From NCBI GenBank assembly GCA_036346275.1, contig CM070718.1:56300188-56364187 (forward strand): DNA of 64,000 nucleotides, read 5' to 3'. Under the pieces are notes generated by a model that was not told the DNA's origin, ran no database searches, and saw only the letters and a program-made list of their open reading frames with translations. Below, in pieces: positions 1-12,207 of the stretch. The DNA comes from Otatea glauca (Eukaryota; Streptophyta; Magnoliopsida; Poales; Poaceae). How positions within the stretch are numbered: position 1 is the stretch's first letter; every line of letters begins with the position of its first letter. Both the position numbers and the translations under genes were made by a program.

Positions 1-222
1 ATGGGCGCATTACAAGACCTTGCTTCTTCTGTGCTACAAATATATATATATGCTTTGAGTTGCAAAATTATATTGTACAAATAGCTTTCGCTTTAATAAA
101 ATGATGTATGGTTGTGATTCCAATTGTTGTAAATGTGCGTACTAGCTACTCATCATAGGACTAGTACCGAATGCACATTAGATTTCAATTTTTGCATTTT
201 TGTGAAAATGGGTGTCGCTACA
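1..222 (+). repeat. B-type chromovirus LTR, 3' terminal fragment
   Basis: The stretch resembles the last ~220 bp of the LTRs of chromovirus B (compare 23150-23287 and 32955-33093): a GTGCGTACTAGCTACT-like block, an ACTAGTAC block, then an ending in CTACA at 222. It is truncated on the left by the window edge. No primer-binding site follows, so it is a remnant or solo LTR. Confidence 0.7.
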
Positions 223-244
223 GTTTTGTAAATAAAACTTTTCG

Positions 245-988
245 AATAAGCCTTACATATTGTTATAATAGACTTGCATTCTGTGCAAACCTGTTGAGTG
301 ATTTATGTACTCATCTTTACCTCCACAAATTCATCAGTTGAAGTGGAGTCTACACCTGCTTTGGAGGAGGAGCTCTACGAGGAGGCGAGTGTATAGGAAT
401 TAAACCTTGTCAGATGCCTGTTGCATATTGAAGGGTTTTCCTCGATGTTTTATTCCGTTGCTATTTAATTTCTTAGTGTAAATCCCTGTGAGGCCTAATA
501 AGTGTAAAGTGATCATAAGGTCTTTCAACTATCTTTAATTCAATAAATTTAGTCTTTTATTTTGTTGCGACTGTGTATGATTGTGATATTACGTCTATGT
601 TACAACTGTGTGCACTACCATGATCTTGGATCAGTGCAGTATACATAGAGGGTCCAAATTTGCATATTCGGGCTCTGACAAGCTCTACAAGGACGAGTGT
701 GTCTAGGAGTCTAACGTCATCGGATGCCTTTGGTATATTGACGGGTTTCATCGAAGTTTTAGTTCCATTGCTATCTAATTTCTTAGTGTCAAGGCTTGTT
801 AGGCCTAATAAATGTAAAGTGACCTTAAGGTCATTCAATGGTCTTTAATTCAATAAATTTACCGTTTAATTATGTTTCTGTTGCGTATGATTGTGATATT
901 ATATCTATGTTGCTACTGTGCACTAGCGTGATTCTAAACTAGTGCAGTATACACGAAGAGTTCGACTTTGCATATTCAGGCCCCTACA
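245..988 (+). repeat. A-type LTR 3' portion with internal tandem duplication
   Basis: From AATAAGCCTTACATA to CCCCTACA this follows the 3' part of the chromovirus A LTR (compare 17498-17929). The segment at about 381-688 (GAGTGTATAGGA, ATGCCTGTTGCATATTG, AGGCCTAATAAG, CAATAAATTTA, CACTA..CAGTATACA) is repeated at about 689-988 with the same block order, so the U5-proximal end is duplicated in tandem with a period near 305 bp. The copies are clearly diverged. No gene is present; short open frames here are chance. Confidence 0.7.
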
Positions 989-1242
989 TCTGGGCCATTC
1001 CCCACTTCTCTCTCTCTCTCAGTGACAACTCAAGAGTGTAATTTTATTTTTGTAAATACGTAGCATGATTTGATAATTTGGTTCAAAAATGTGTTTCCAC
1101 TATAACGCACGGTCATTTGTACGTGGCATGATTTAATTATTTAGTTTTAAAATGTGTTTTCGCTCCAACCTAAGGGTACTTGACTAGTTGAGTGAAAATA
1201 TGCAGTTTTAGTAGGTGAAAACTATTCAAGGACCAGCAAGAT
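989..1242. other. Unassigned spacer between LTR fragments
   Basis: A (CT)n tract at about 1005-1020 is followed by two diverged ~80-bp direct repeats (GTAGCATGATTTGATAATTT near 1061 and GTGGCATGATTTAATTATTT near 1122, each followed by AAAATGTGTTTxCxCT). I see no coding potential. Confidence 0.45.
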
Positions 1243-4200
1243 TGTGAAGACCCCTATTTTTACATAAATGCAAAAATGGAAATCTAATGTGCATTCCGTA
1301 CTAGTCCAATGATCAGTTTCTAGTATGCACATACACAACAATTGGAATCACAACCATACCTAAAGAATTTTTAAAGCGGAAACTAATTATACAAAGAAAA
1401 TCTTATAACTCAGAGAATATAGCAGCAAAAGAAGCAAAGTCTTGTAGTGTGCCCATCCAACCCTCAGGCAACCGACAAGGCATAATCCCTAGAAAGATTG
1501 CAATGAAGAAAAATCCTGCAACCTGCCACGAAAAGAGATATCTTCGAAGCTTCGCTAACTTATTCACCTAAAAACAACATATAAGCAAGGGTGAGTACTT
1601 TACGTACTCCGCAAGACTTTAGCAAAACCTATAATATATGCAGGCCATTTCAAAGGAAAGGCTTCAACGATTAATTTGCATAAAGAAAAATTAAAATTGT
1701 AAATCAAGTTGTCATTTGCAAACGGAATTTATAAGAGCAAGTTTGATTGATAAGAAATAAGCATAAGCATAAGCAATACTCACAGTCCTCCATGATGTGA
1801 GCTTCGAATAAACCAATTCATGAAGTCCATCAATGTCGACCCTTTGATATAAAGGAACAGTTGCTAAAACAAGTTCAGACCAAACCCATTTTAGAAAATA
1901 CCAAAGACTCTAACATTGAAATGACTTCACTAAGTGCCCTTAACCGCAGGCGCAACAGATCGATTAGATCTTACACTCTGCGGAGGTGTACAACTTTACC
2001 CACAAGGAATGATCAACCTTTTCGCCAGATCAATTAACACACTTCATTTGGTGTGTTCGCAAGGAGATCACACAGAACCGTTACATTACTTAGACATGGC
2101 TTTGAACTAGCCCGGGACGTTAACCCTCGACATGGAAATGGAAACACTCACCCAAGCCGTGGATCCACTTTCATCACACCCAACACCACGTTTCTGTTCA
2201 TGGCAAGGCGTACACCGTTGCATTGGTATGTAGAAACCCCTACAAGCAAACCTAACTGGAATGCATGTGCTATCTCTCGCCTTCCTTAGATGCAAAGCCA
2301 CATCTAAATAACTTAATAGGCTAAGATTGTCCCATACCAACCCTCGTGGTTGTACGGAATCTTGGATCTACCGTCCCATTGCTCGGTCCTTAATCCGACA
2401 CAGGCGATACTCCGTCCTACACTACGTGCAAATCCCTCTACACATCCGGCTATTGCCAATAATCACCCGCGTCAAACCATAGTTTTATTTTGGGTTTTTG
2501 ATTAAAAATACCAACAACCATCAGTTCCATATAAAACATTTCATGGAACAAATTTTGATTTGATCATCTACCTCAAAGATTCTAAAGCATGGCTAAGCAT
2601 AGATAACCTGATCGCATATACCCAAGATGACATTAAGTAATGTCAAGCCCTATTTTATGGTTATCAAGGTTCACATTTCCATATTTATCAAGGAGTTTCA
2701 TGAGACAACATGTATATCTACCAATACCACAAAATAGCGAATTTACATAAAATAAATGCATGCATGAAACAATTTGATAAACAACATAAGAATTAAATAC
2801 TGGGATCAATATGATCAAAGGGGGGTGCTTGCCTTGCTTATTTATTGCTTAGGACGAAGACGAAGTCGACGACAGAGGATTCTACACTTCTTTCAATCGG
2901 AAATATAGCAAATAACAAACTTCAATAAGGGCAAAAAGAAAACAGACAGAAAACCAAATAAATATTCACTAAAGAAAACATGAATGTTTTAGGATTTTAA
3001 TTATATGATTTCAAGATCTCATGATTTAGATAATTACACTCATATACTTAATGGCTTTTATGATGAACAAAACATGGTTCCTTCTATAGGTTATCTATTT
3101 TTTACTTACGAATTCAAGAGGCTAAAATTATGAATCCTTGCATTTATAACTTCGAATTCTAGATGGTAAAATTATTTAGATTAATGGAATTCAAACATTA
3201 GTCATTATGTTCAATCCTATGAATGAATAGCACTAAGTTCTTAATTGACTTTGCATAAAAAGTGATTTTGAATAAGCTAGATCTGATAAGCTAGGTTACT
3301 AGATTTATTCACGATTTAAAGAAGGTTCTGATGATACAAATATATTAACTATGGGTTTCTTCATTATTACTGATTCATATTATAAAGTTTAGAAACCATA
3401 ACACTTAAGGTTATTTGGCTAATTGGATTTATATGAAAAGCATGACGAAACACGATTATTTCTTCAGAATAGGTTAGTCTATACTCTAGAGAACAGACCT
3501 AAGCTGATTTCATACATTTTAGTGTTTAGACGAGACATTATATTCATTGTTGAAAAAGCTTATATGATATTAAGGGTTACGTTATAAGGGATCGGATTAG
3601 AAGATGCAATATACGATTAGTCTTATATGTTTTCCATATAATGTGATTCACACATGCTATGACCTAAAAAATAAAGCTACTGCTATGGTTATACTATGAT
3701 TCTTGTGACACAAGCATATTAACTATATGTTTCATAAACTCAACTGTTTATATAATGTGCTTTTGATGACCATAACACTTAGAGGTATTCAACTAGCAGG
3801 ATTTAGTTGAAAAGTAAGTTGTAAAAAAAATATTTTTCCAGATTATGGTAGTCCATATCCTAAATATCATATCTAAACTGATGTTCATAATATTTTCATT
3901 TAGACGAGATGTTCTACGGGCTGTCGAAAAGGCTTAAGTGTTCCTACTGTTTGGAAAACATAACATTTAGGGCTATGTTGCTAGTTCATTTTATATGTAA
4001 CCATAGTATAATGAAATGTTTTCTTTAGAATACAGTAGTATGCGCTTTATAGAGTATTTCTATGCTGTTTCCATAATTCTTTTCATTTGGACGAGATACT
4101 TTACAAGCTTCTGAAAAGGCTTAAGTGGTCACAATGTTAACGCAATAAAGTTCAGTTTTCGATTTAAGTTTGCGATTACACCTTATAGTATTATTTATCC

Positions 4201-7178
4201 ATTTTTTAGGCATACGTAAGGGATGACTCTAAGAGTGATTTAAAATTAGTTCTGTGACATTTGACTTTCATCCGAGATGTTTTCCATGTAAGTAATCATT
4301 AAGGCCTAATATAGACTTAGTTCAAATTTGCATAAACATAATGTACTTTTACCTAAACAGCAAGGATATTATTTTTCAGGTTACTAGGATTTAGTCTTGT
4401 CAAATTTGATGTTCATTTGTGAAAGTTATAACTATTCAAATTATACAATTATTAGAATTTCAACCATTTGGTTAAGTGTTGATTATGACCTTATATAATG
4501 ATTCTTCCTTGATCAAACCGCTTGATTACATTAGATATTTAAAAATCTAGTTTCTTTTCATGACTTTGCTCTTCATTAACTACACATGTATACATTTTTC
4601 TACATATACAAGGCTCATGTTCTTGATGCAATTTAAATTTGTGCATATATGATGTTTCAATAAAAACATTTCAATAGTGACAAATTACTCATTCTAATAT
4701 CAATTCATATCTTTGTACATCTATTAGATACTTTTAATATGCATACATCTATTGCTACAGATTATTATATGCACATATATATATACACCTTTTCCATTTG
4801 AATCATTTACTATTCATGAAACAAGTCTAAATCAAGTACATATCTTAATCATTTCATCATAATAAGGTAGCCTACTGTCACACTAGTATTTGGAAATCAA
4901 TTTTACTTATTTCAGATTTCTTTTGCATAAACTATGCCTTTTTGAATATTTATAGCATTGAGAACAACCTCTAATGGAAAATGATTCAAACAAAATTAAA
5001 ATCTAAATATTTTTATATATTTGAGTTTCTGGTCGCATAAGGATTTCATTCAATTCTAAGCTTGTTTGCAACATTTTTATATGTAGCATATCTTTAGGCC
5101 TTTTATTTAAATTTGCATTTCAAATTTATCCAGTATTATTTTTAAAAATATTTTTGCATATTATGGAATAAATTGATTTTAGACAATTTTAGAATTTTGT
5201 TTCACTTTATTTGGACATATAATGTAAAAGTTACAACTACTTGTATGCTTTTGGTTTTGTAAAATTCTAAGAAAATGAGTGTGCGCCTACTCTGAACCGA
5301 AAGCGTATTTCTCACTTGCGTGGGCTGTGCTGGAATCCAACGGCAGTAACTGACAAGTGGGGGCCAGCGGTCAGCGAAAGAGAAGCAGAGCCGGGGATAG
5401 GGCATCACGCAAGCGAGGCTACGGCGACGGAGGGGCTCAGCCGAGGGCACCATAAGCACCAGCTCACTGACGCGCACCCGATTGTGGGGTCCATCACCTC
5501 CGGTGATGGCCGGAGTGGGCTACCACCATGAAGGGGGGGCGACGGCAATGGCAAGAGCTCATCGAAGAAACAAATGAGTTAGTCTTGGCTCGAATAGGTA
5601 ACGACGTGAGCATAAGGGGATAAAGGAGACTCCATTTTACCTGCTATTGGAAGTGGAGAGGGGCTGTGGAAGCGTGCCACCGTCGACCGGCTGTGGAGAC
5701 GATGAACAATGGTGCAGCTGCGCTATAAGCACTGAGAAGCGAAAATGAAGTTTGATTAGCACCCAAGGTTCTCCTAGGAAGCTTCAGGAGCAATCAATTA
5801 GGGAGATACTCATCTAAGAGGCTCGAATCACTTCTTCTCCCTTTTGGGGTAGTCTGACGGAATGGCGAGGAAGAGAGGAGTTCTTGGAATTTGATCTCGG
5901 GCTGGTGAATGGCTAAGGAAGGACTGGCTCACTGCGAAGCTACACGAGTATATGTGGCCGGTTTATATGGGTCTCTCCTGCTCTCGAACGCACGCGCGAA
6001 CTTGGGCTCAGTTTTGTGCGAGATGGCAAGGTGGCGTGAGACTTCAATTGGTGCAGAGGGGCGTGGCACGAGTGTTCTGGCGCTTGGACAAGGCAGGGCA
6101 TGGCAAGGGAGAGGCCGAGGACGAACATGGAAGTGGCTCATTAGAGGGACGGCGCAGTTGGTGAGCTCTCTCTCTCTCTCCAGAAGTGAGAGGGAGTGGG
6201 GAGTGAGCAGCTTCGTTGGAAGAAGAAGAAACAAGGGGGAGAGAGCATGACAGGCTGGACCGGGGTCCATCGGGCAGAGAGAGGAGAACTTCTCCATTTC
6301 TTCCAGTGAACGGCTGCGGTCACTGTGACTTGGGCCCACGTGGTAGGGACAAAGGACGAGATTAGGTGATGAGGCTGGCCGGGACAAGCTAGTACTCGCA
6401 TTGATTTAGCTAACAATCACTGACCAACTTTTCTCAAACTTTTTGGTCAAAGTCTCCTAATAGTTTGTACCTTACAGTAAAAGTTTGGATCCAAAATATC
6501 TTATAGTTAATTTATAAAAATTCTGACACTATGCAGTGCCCAGAATTGTCATTTCGGGTTTTGATTTATTTATGGGTGAAAATCATATTATTTATTTTTT
6601 AAACTTTTAATAAGAGTTCTATTTAATGTATTTATTCTCCCATAAAAATTTTAAATTAAAATATTGTATATTTATTTTATAACAATTCTGACATGCAAAT
6701 TTATAGATATTCAAAGCCTCAGCTTTTGAATTTTTAAAACGCATAGATTACATGATAAATTTCTAAAAGTTTTACCAAAAGTAGCTTATGCACTGAGGGT
6801 GTTATGGTAATTTCTATGGCTCCACATAAATTTCTAAGATTTTTTAGTAATTCTGACTTCTACTGTTTTTAGTTAAAAGTGTTGTCATTTCATTCCATTT
6901 ATTCATATTCCTATGCATAAAATTTTTACTGGCTGACTTTACAGATTTGCCAGCATAGCTAGGGTTCTATGGTAAACTTTCCAAAATTTTACTTTACCTT
7001 TTTATCTTCTTACCATTTTCCATTCATTAAATCCATTTGTTGGATTTTTCATTCAAAGCATAAATCCAAGAAAATCTAAATAAAAACCATTGTTGTTAAG
7101 AAAACTCAGAAATAATTATATTAAAATTCAAAATATTTATTTTTATTTTATTATAGTTTTTGGGATCGACCTGCTATA
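1243..7178 (-). repeat. Long inverted B-type LTR remnant (possible solo LTR)
   Basis: Read on the minus strand, this follows the block order of the B LTRs: AT-rich start near 7178 (equivalent to 19366-20060), GC-rich promoter/leader block at 5290-6390 (equivalent to 20100-21170), then the block ending in GATCATATTGATCCCAG (complement near 2800-2820), and a terminus at 1243 (TGTGAAGACCCC on +). At ~5.9 kb it is about 2 kb longer than the B LTRs. The excess is the AT-rich stretch 2900-5280, which holds diverged repeats with anchors ATAACACTTAAGG / ATAACATTTAGGG near 3398, 3772 and 3960. No flanking target duplication is evident. Open frames inside 5200-6420 (both strands) are GC-rich LTR sequence, not genes. 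Confidence 0.6.
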
Positions 7179-7297
7179 CGTAGTACGCTCAGAGTAGCAG
7201 TCTTAAAGAGCTGCAGAGTGCACGTCTTACATATGTATGGCACGTGTCGTCGTGCCTTTTTAGTTGATTGATGTGGTCGGATTCAGTTTTGGTGCCA

Positions 7298-7305
7298 TAT
7301 TTAAA
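7298..7305 (+). promoter_or_regulatory. Candidate TATA box of the terpene synthase gene
   Basis: TATTTAAA lies ~350 bp upstream of the proposed start codon, in a non-repetitive stretch right after the LTR remnant. A pyrimidine-rich stretch follows at 7330-7370. The long leader would contain an upstream ATG (7408) with an early stop. Position and sequence are the only evidence. Confidence 0.4.
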
Positions 7306-7651
7306 GGGCCAAGGGGCTTTGCAAACTTGGCCATCTCCTTAGTTGCTGTCTTTCATCTATCCTAGTCTCAGGAGGTACTAGTACTGCTCTCAGTTTTCAT
7401 TTTTCTTATGGAGCTGCTTTCTTAGTTAGTATAGTTAAATAATTAAGAGAGAGAAACAACACAAGTAGATTTTTGGGAGAGGTTGTGCTACCCGCTTGTA
7501 GTGAGTTGTGTCAAGGAAAAAAAAGAGACTAACGTTGGTGGCTACCTATACGTGTAGTCCAACTTTTGTGAATCTGACCACGTGGTTTATTTATATGCAC
7601 ATTAATTAAGTGGTAATTTCTCCCATGCAGTTGAAAAGAAAATTAGTTAGC

Positions 7652-10600
7652 ATGGAACAGCAGAACGATAAGCGACCGACGGTGAAGCTCGAGGACAGCA
7701 AGTGGACTGTATACTTCGTCGACCCCCGCCCTTTGCTTTGCTCTCACCTGCAGGTACGTATAGCAGCAACAATGTCAAAAACAAAATGCAAATAATTGAT
7801 CTTCTTTAATTATAATTAACTAGCTGGCTCGTTATAAAACTACAAGAAACCTTTCATGTCTAATATATCTTGAGAGAGTTATAATTGGTCATTTTTATAT
7901 TTTTCTCGAAGTTCTATAAATCCTCAAAGGTTTTGTATATGAACTATGTTATGATACATCTATGTTTCCACAAGGTTGCGTTTGGTTGGCGGAATCGTCG
8001 ATTCCGAAAATCCAACGAGTTTACCATTAATCCGACCAAGGAATACAAGGTTATTTAGGGGACTAGATAACTGTCAATTACAAGAATCTGTTTCCTATAG
8101 AAAACGGTGTTTATCTTAGATTACCAAGGGAAAGAAATATTTGTTATTGCTCTTTTATCATTTGCCTTAATTTATCATAATAAAAATTTGAACTTTAAGA
8201 ATTCAAAAACTTTTTTCAAAATATGAATTTTGAAACCAAAATACCAAAATTTGAATCCTAAATTTGAGAATCATAAATTCAGACAATTTAAATTCCAAAA
8301 TTCAAAATTTCACATCTGGATTTTGAAATTTATTTTTTAAAAATTTTAATATTACAATTTAAAATTTAACAATTCTAGTTCTGAGAATTTAAATTTTATA
8401 AATTTGGACTTTGTGAGTTCCAATTGTTAATTTCCCCATCAAAGGAATCTTGCCACGAAAGGAATGTCTTACCGGGATTAATTTCAAAAGGAGACAATTA
8501 AGGCACCTAATGTAACCGGTGTAAACATATCTAATTATAGCTGTCTTAGAAAAACTAGATCAAGTCCGAGCTAACTAAATCTAAAACAGTACTATGTATT
8601 TCTTAGTTCTTCAATAGAATTCTTTAGGACTAAAAGTCTACTGTTAATATATTATAAAATTCCTTTGTTTCTTTGTTCTTTTTCTGTCAATAAAAAGCCC
8701 GAGGCCATGATCAAGGAGAGGAGGGACGAGCTTATACGGCAGGTTCGCTGCATGATTAAAGAATATTATACAAGCAGAAAGAAAGATTTGTCGGAGGGGA
8801 TGAAGACCGTTGATGCGGTGGAACGCCTCGGCGTTGGCTACCATTTTGAGCAAGAGATTGCGATGTTTATGCACCTTCTCAACAGCACGCCGGTTGGGGA
8901 CGATGACTTGTGTGCAGTCGCCCTCCGGTTCAGGCTGCTGAGGCAACACCGCTACGACGTTCCATGTGGTACGTATGTAGTTAATTACATATCTTCATCA
9001 AAGAAATCCTCCCTCTGTATGTGTGTTTGTGTGATCTGCGATGGATAGCACGTAACAGACAGTTGTTTATCCTGAAGAAATAACAAATTACTTAATAATA
9101 TACCGGATGCAGATGTGTTGGAGAGTTTCAAGGATGAGAATGGGGACTGGAAGGACGCCTTGCGATCTGATGTTGATGCTCTACTAAGTCTGTACGAGGC
9201 AGCTCACCTTGGCAAACGTGATGAGGACTTGCTCAGCAGAGCGGTAGTCTTCACCACGGACTGCCTCTCATCCCTTGCAAAAGGTGGCCAGCTGCTTGAG
9301 CCCGTCTTTCAGAAAGTACAGCATGCACTGACCTCACCGACGCAACGGAGATTGAAGAGGCTGGAGGCCAAGCTCTACATCTCCATATATGAGAATGACG
9401 AGGAAAGCTACCAGGATATACTTGAGCTTGCTAAGCTAGACTTTCACATATTGCAGATGATGCACCGTGATGAGGTCAAGCACATCTCACTGTGAGTAAA
9501 ACTAATTTTATTGGGATTATAATACATGTGCAATTAATACATCTGGCAGAACAATTGACAGTTTTAACCGTTCTTATTTACTCTCAACACATAATACAAT
9601 TTCACAGCCTTTTAAGCTTTACAAAGCGCTCATTGCAATCATCTACATCATATCCCTATGAGTTGCCAAGTGGTCCTACATTCGTGTACATTAGGAAGCT
9701 AGCTAGCTCCTTTGAAATAGCCAACAGACAAATAAAGCCAAAGGAATTAACAGGAAATATATTATGCATTTGCTTGCTTTAATTGCTAAAGGTGGTATAA
9801 GGAGCTTAATCCCGGGAGCACGCTGGGTCAGTACATACGGGAACGGCCGGTGGAGTGCTACTTTTGGGCGCTTGGTGTTTTCTACGAGCCACAATATGCC
9901 AAGGCACGCATAATGTTTACAAAACTTATCAAGTTATTATCAATTTTCGATGATACATATGATTCGTATGGCACCTTGGAAGAGCTTCATCTGTTTGACC
10001 AAGCAGTCCAGAGGTAAGCTCTTGGAATATCCTTTAAATTTTAAGGTGAAACTTTAGGTTTAGATTTTATATATACAATAATCTGTTAAGTAAATTAGCA
10101 AACCATGCATGACTTAAAAATAAGTTGTGCAAATTTGTCATTTCTGTTTTCCTCTCAATAATAGTTGGGATGAAGAAGGTGCGAAACGCATAGGTAAATG
10201 CTTTGGGTATATGATGTCCATTCTTGCCAAGACACTAGAAGAATTTTTGGCCGACGGTGCTTCACCCTTGGGAATCGATTGTACTAAGGAGACTGTAAGT
10301 ACATATACAATGAATACTCCAACAGTTCATTACTGATATATCATGCAAGTACTATTGTGCTATACAAATTTAAAATGATCCAATGCCAATTGATGGGGGG
10401 AAATAACACGCTACTACTTAAAAAATGTGTAGATCAAGAAGGTGAGCAAATGCATGTTACAAGAGGTGACATGGAGAGAAGAGGGAAAAGTGCCACCAGT
10501 ACATGACCATCTCAAGGCCGCCACAATAACGTCGTCTTATTGGCCAATGGCATGCATATCCTTTGCTGGAATGGGCGCAAGCGACGACGTTTTTACCTGG

Positions 10601-11073
10601 GCACGCTCGTTCCCTAAGATTGTGGAGAATGCAACGATGATAGCACGCCTAATGGATGACATTTCTGGATATGAGGTGACACATTTAATTAGTGTGTATA
10701 TTCCATGCAGCTAGCGCATATCCAGTACCATAATTAATTAATTAACTAGCTAGTTTGATGTCCTTAATTATTCTTTTGACAGTGTGAGAAAGAGAGAAGT
10801 AACGTCCCTACTGCCATTGATTGCTACGTGAAAGAGCATGGAGTGACGGTCGACCGAGCGAAGGAAGCTCTATCCTGCCTTCTAGAGGAGCAGTGGAAGA
10901 GCATCAACATGGAGTTTTTCAGCAACACCATGATACCCGTGCCAGTGCTCACTCGTGTGATAAACCTTGTACGGGTCATGGAAAGCCTTTACAAGAAGAA
11001 TGATAATTACACACACTGCTCAGGAACAGCTGACTGCATAGACCAAGTGCTGGATAAATGCGTATACCATTAA
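7652..11073 (+). CDS. Sesquiterpene synthase-like protein (TPS-a type), seven exons
   Basis: Proposed exons: 7652-7753, 8698-8968, 9113-9491, 9792-10013, 10165-10294, 10433-10675, 10783-11073. All introns are GT-AG and the frame stays open for 545 residues, the usual length for cytosolic class I plant sesquiterpene synthases. Visible motifs: RP-x8-W (R8, P9, W18), YHFEQEI in the N-terminal domain, RER at 267-269, the Mg-binding DDTYD at 304-308, and the second metal site beginning DDISGYECE at 443-451, where Gly447 replaces the usual Ser/Thr. The family ionises a prenyl diphosphate (farnesyl diphosphate for TPS-a) and cyclises the cation. There is no plastid transit peptide, so a cytosolic location is inferred. 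The exon-1 box is divergent: the usual W-G-D after the tryptophan is absent. The ATG at 7625 is an alternative start (554 aa), and AG at 7629-7630 could instead be an acceptor for an upstream exon. The product cannot be predicted. Confidence 0.88.
7754..8697 (+). other. Intron 1 of the terpene synthase gene, AT-rich
   Basis: The 944-bp first intron is far longer than the other five (107-300 bp). From 7974 a TGCGTTTGGTTGG-type sequence begins, and 8160-8420 is a run of AAATTT-rich imperfect direct and inverted repeats. It may carry an old small transposon insertion, but no terminal inverted repeat or target duplication can be paired. No coding content. Confidence 0.4.
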
Positions 11074-11207
11074 GCATGGGTGTTGGGACGTACGTATTTG
11101 GTGAAAATATGAATACAGCGAATAATCCATTTTCAGCAAACTTAGCAGTTTCAAAAAACTCTCAAACAGTTACCACACGTAGGGGTATGTATGTGTATGG
11201 ACCTCAT

Positions 11208-11325
11208 AATAAATCGGTGTATGCTAGATACATATGTTTGTACGGTATACGTGTAATAAACTGGTGTATACTAGATATATATGTGTGTACGGTATACGTG
11301 TAATAAATCGGTGTATGCTAGATAC
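11208..11325 (+). repeat. 47-bp tandem repeat with poly(A) signals, terpene synthase 3' flank
   Basis: Two full units (11208-11254, 11255-11301) and a partial third (from 11302) each begin AATAAAT/C and contain GGTGTATxCTAGATA and GGTATACGTGT. Each copy therefore places an AATAAA motif 135, 182 and 229 bp after the stop codon. The repeat may supply alternative polyadenylation signals; that role is inferred. Confidence 0.75.
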
Positions 11326-11336
11326 AATTTGTTTAA

Positions 11337-11736
11337 AACTTACAGACCGATCGGTTTTCACAGCATTTACAACATTTAGTACTTCAATTATCTCGCTCCA
11401 ATGTCGCTCCAATGTCGTATTTCATGAGAGCGGCGCGCACCACCTGCGTCATTTACTAGCATGCCTCGCTCCAATGTCGTATATATATTTGCATCAATCA
11501 CACACGTTGTAAATAACGACTCGCTACCCTACGAAGTCTACGTCGCGCGTGTAGCACATGAGGCAACGAAACACCTATTGTGATATTAATTCAAAAGATG
11601 TCACTTTATGCTTCAAAAGAAAATATGCCACTTTATATGTTAGCTACAGAGGAGGTCCATTCTAGCTAACACACGATGTTGATCATTGATCAAGTAGCCA
11701 GGGCAGGTTGCTAGATTTTTCTTTAGCAAAAACTAG
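11337..11736. other. Intergenic sequence between the terpene synthase gene and CACTA-1
   Basis: Apart from a short repeat (CGCTCCAATGTCG at about 11395, 11405 and 11468) I see no gene, tRNA or recognisable repeat here. It ends in TAG just before the CACTA terminus. Confidence 0.5.
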
Positions 11737-11756
11737 CACTAGTACAGAACAGCACA

Positions 11757-12015
11757 TCCTTGCCGGCACATCACTGCCGGTTAGGACAGAGCCAGCAGTG
11801 AGAACATATCACTGCCGGTTCGAAAGTTGTGCCGGGGGGGGGGAGAACTTATCACTGCCGGTTCGTCGAAACAACCGGCAGTGATAACCTCATATCACTG
11901 TTGGTTTATATATAAAACCGGTAGTGATATATCACTTCCGGTTCTTATTTCAACCGGCAGTGATAGTGAAATTTCCACTTCCGGTTTTAAACCAGAACCA
12001 GCAGTGATATTTATT
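11757..12015 (+). repeat. CACTA-1 left subterminal array
   Basis: About eight copies of TCACTGCCGGTT or its inverse AACCGGCAGTGA (some CCAGCAGTGA variants), many arranged as facing pairs. In En/Spm elements, arrays like this are bound by the TNPA-type protein for transposition and for promoter control; that is known for maize Spm and inferred here. Confidence 0.8.
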
Positions 12016-12090
12016 TTCCCGCCTAATTTTATTTTCCCGCGCAATGCAAGCCCTATCACATTGCTCGACAGAACCGATAATGATAAGTCC

Positions 12091-12098
12091 TTTATATA
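12091..12098 (+). promoter_or_regulatory. TATA-like box of the CACTA-1 transposase gene
   Basis: TTTATATA lies ~75 bp after the last left subterminal motif. It is followed by a non-coding leader ending in a donor-like AAG/GTTAGT at 12207/12208. Confidence 0.55.
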
Positions 12099-12207
12099 CC
12101 GCCATCTCTTCCCCGACCAATCGAGCGTAATGAGAGGAGTCTCGCTCCATTATTGTGTCCACTTGTTTAGAAAATTGTACTAAAATTCATATCTACTTGT
12201 TTTCAAG

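Noticed and set aside
5202..6416. Several open frames on both strands in a GC-rich block
   Set aside because: The block is the GC-rich leader region of an inverted B-type LTR, equivalent to 20100-21170.
7974..8510. Possible MITE in intron 1 of the terpene synthase
   Set aside because: The TGCGTTTGGTTGG start is suggestive, but no matching inverted terminus or target duplication could be found.
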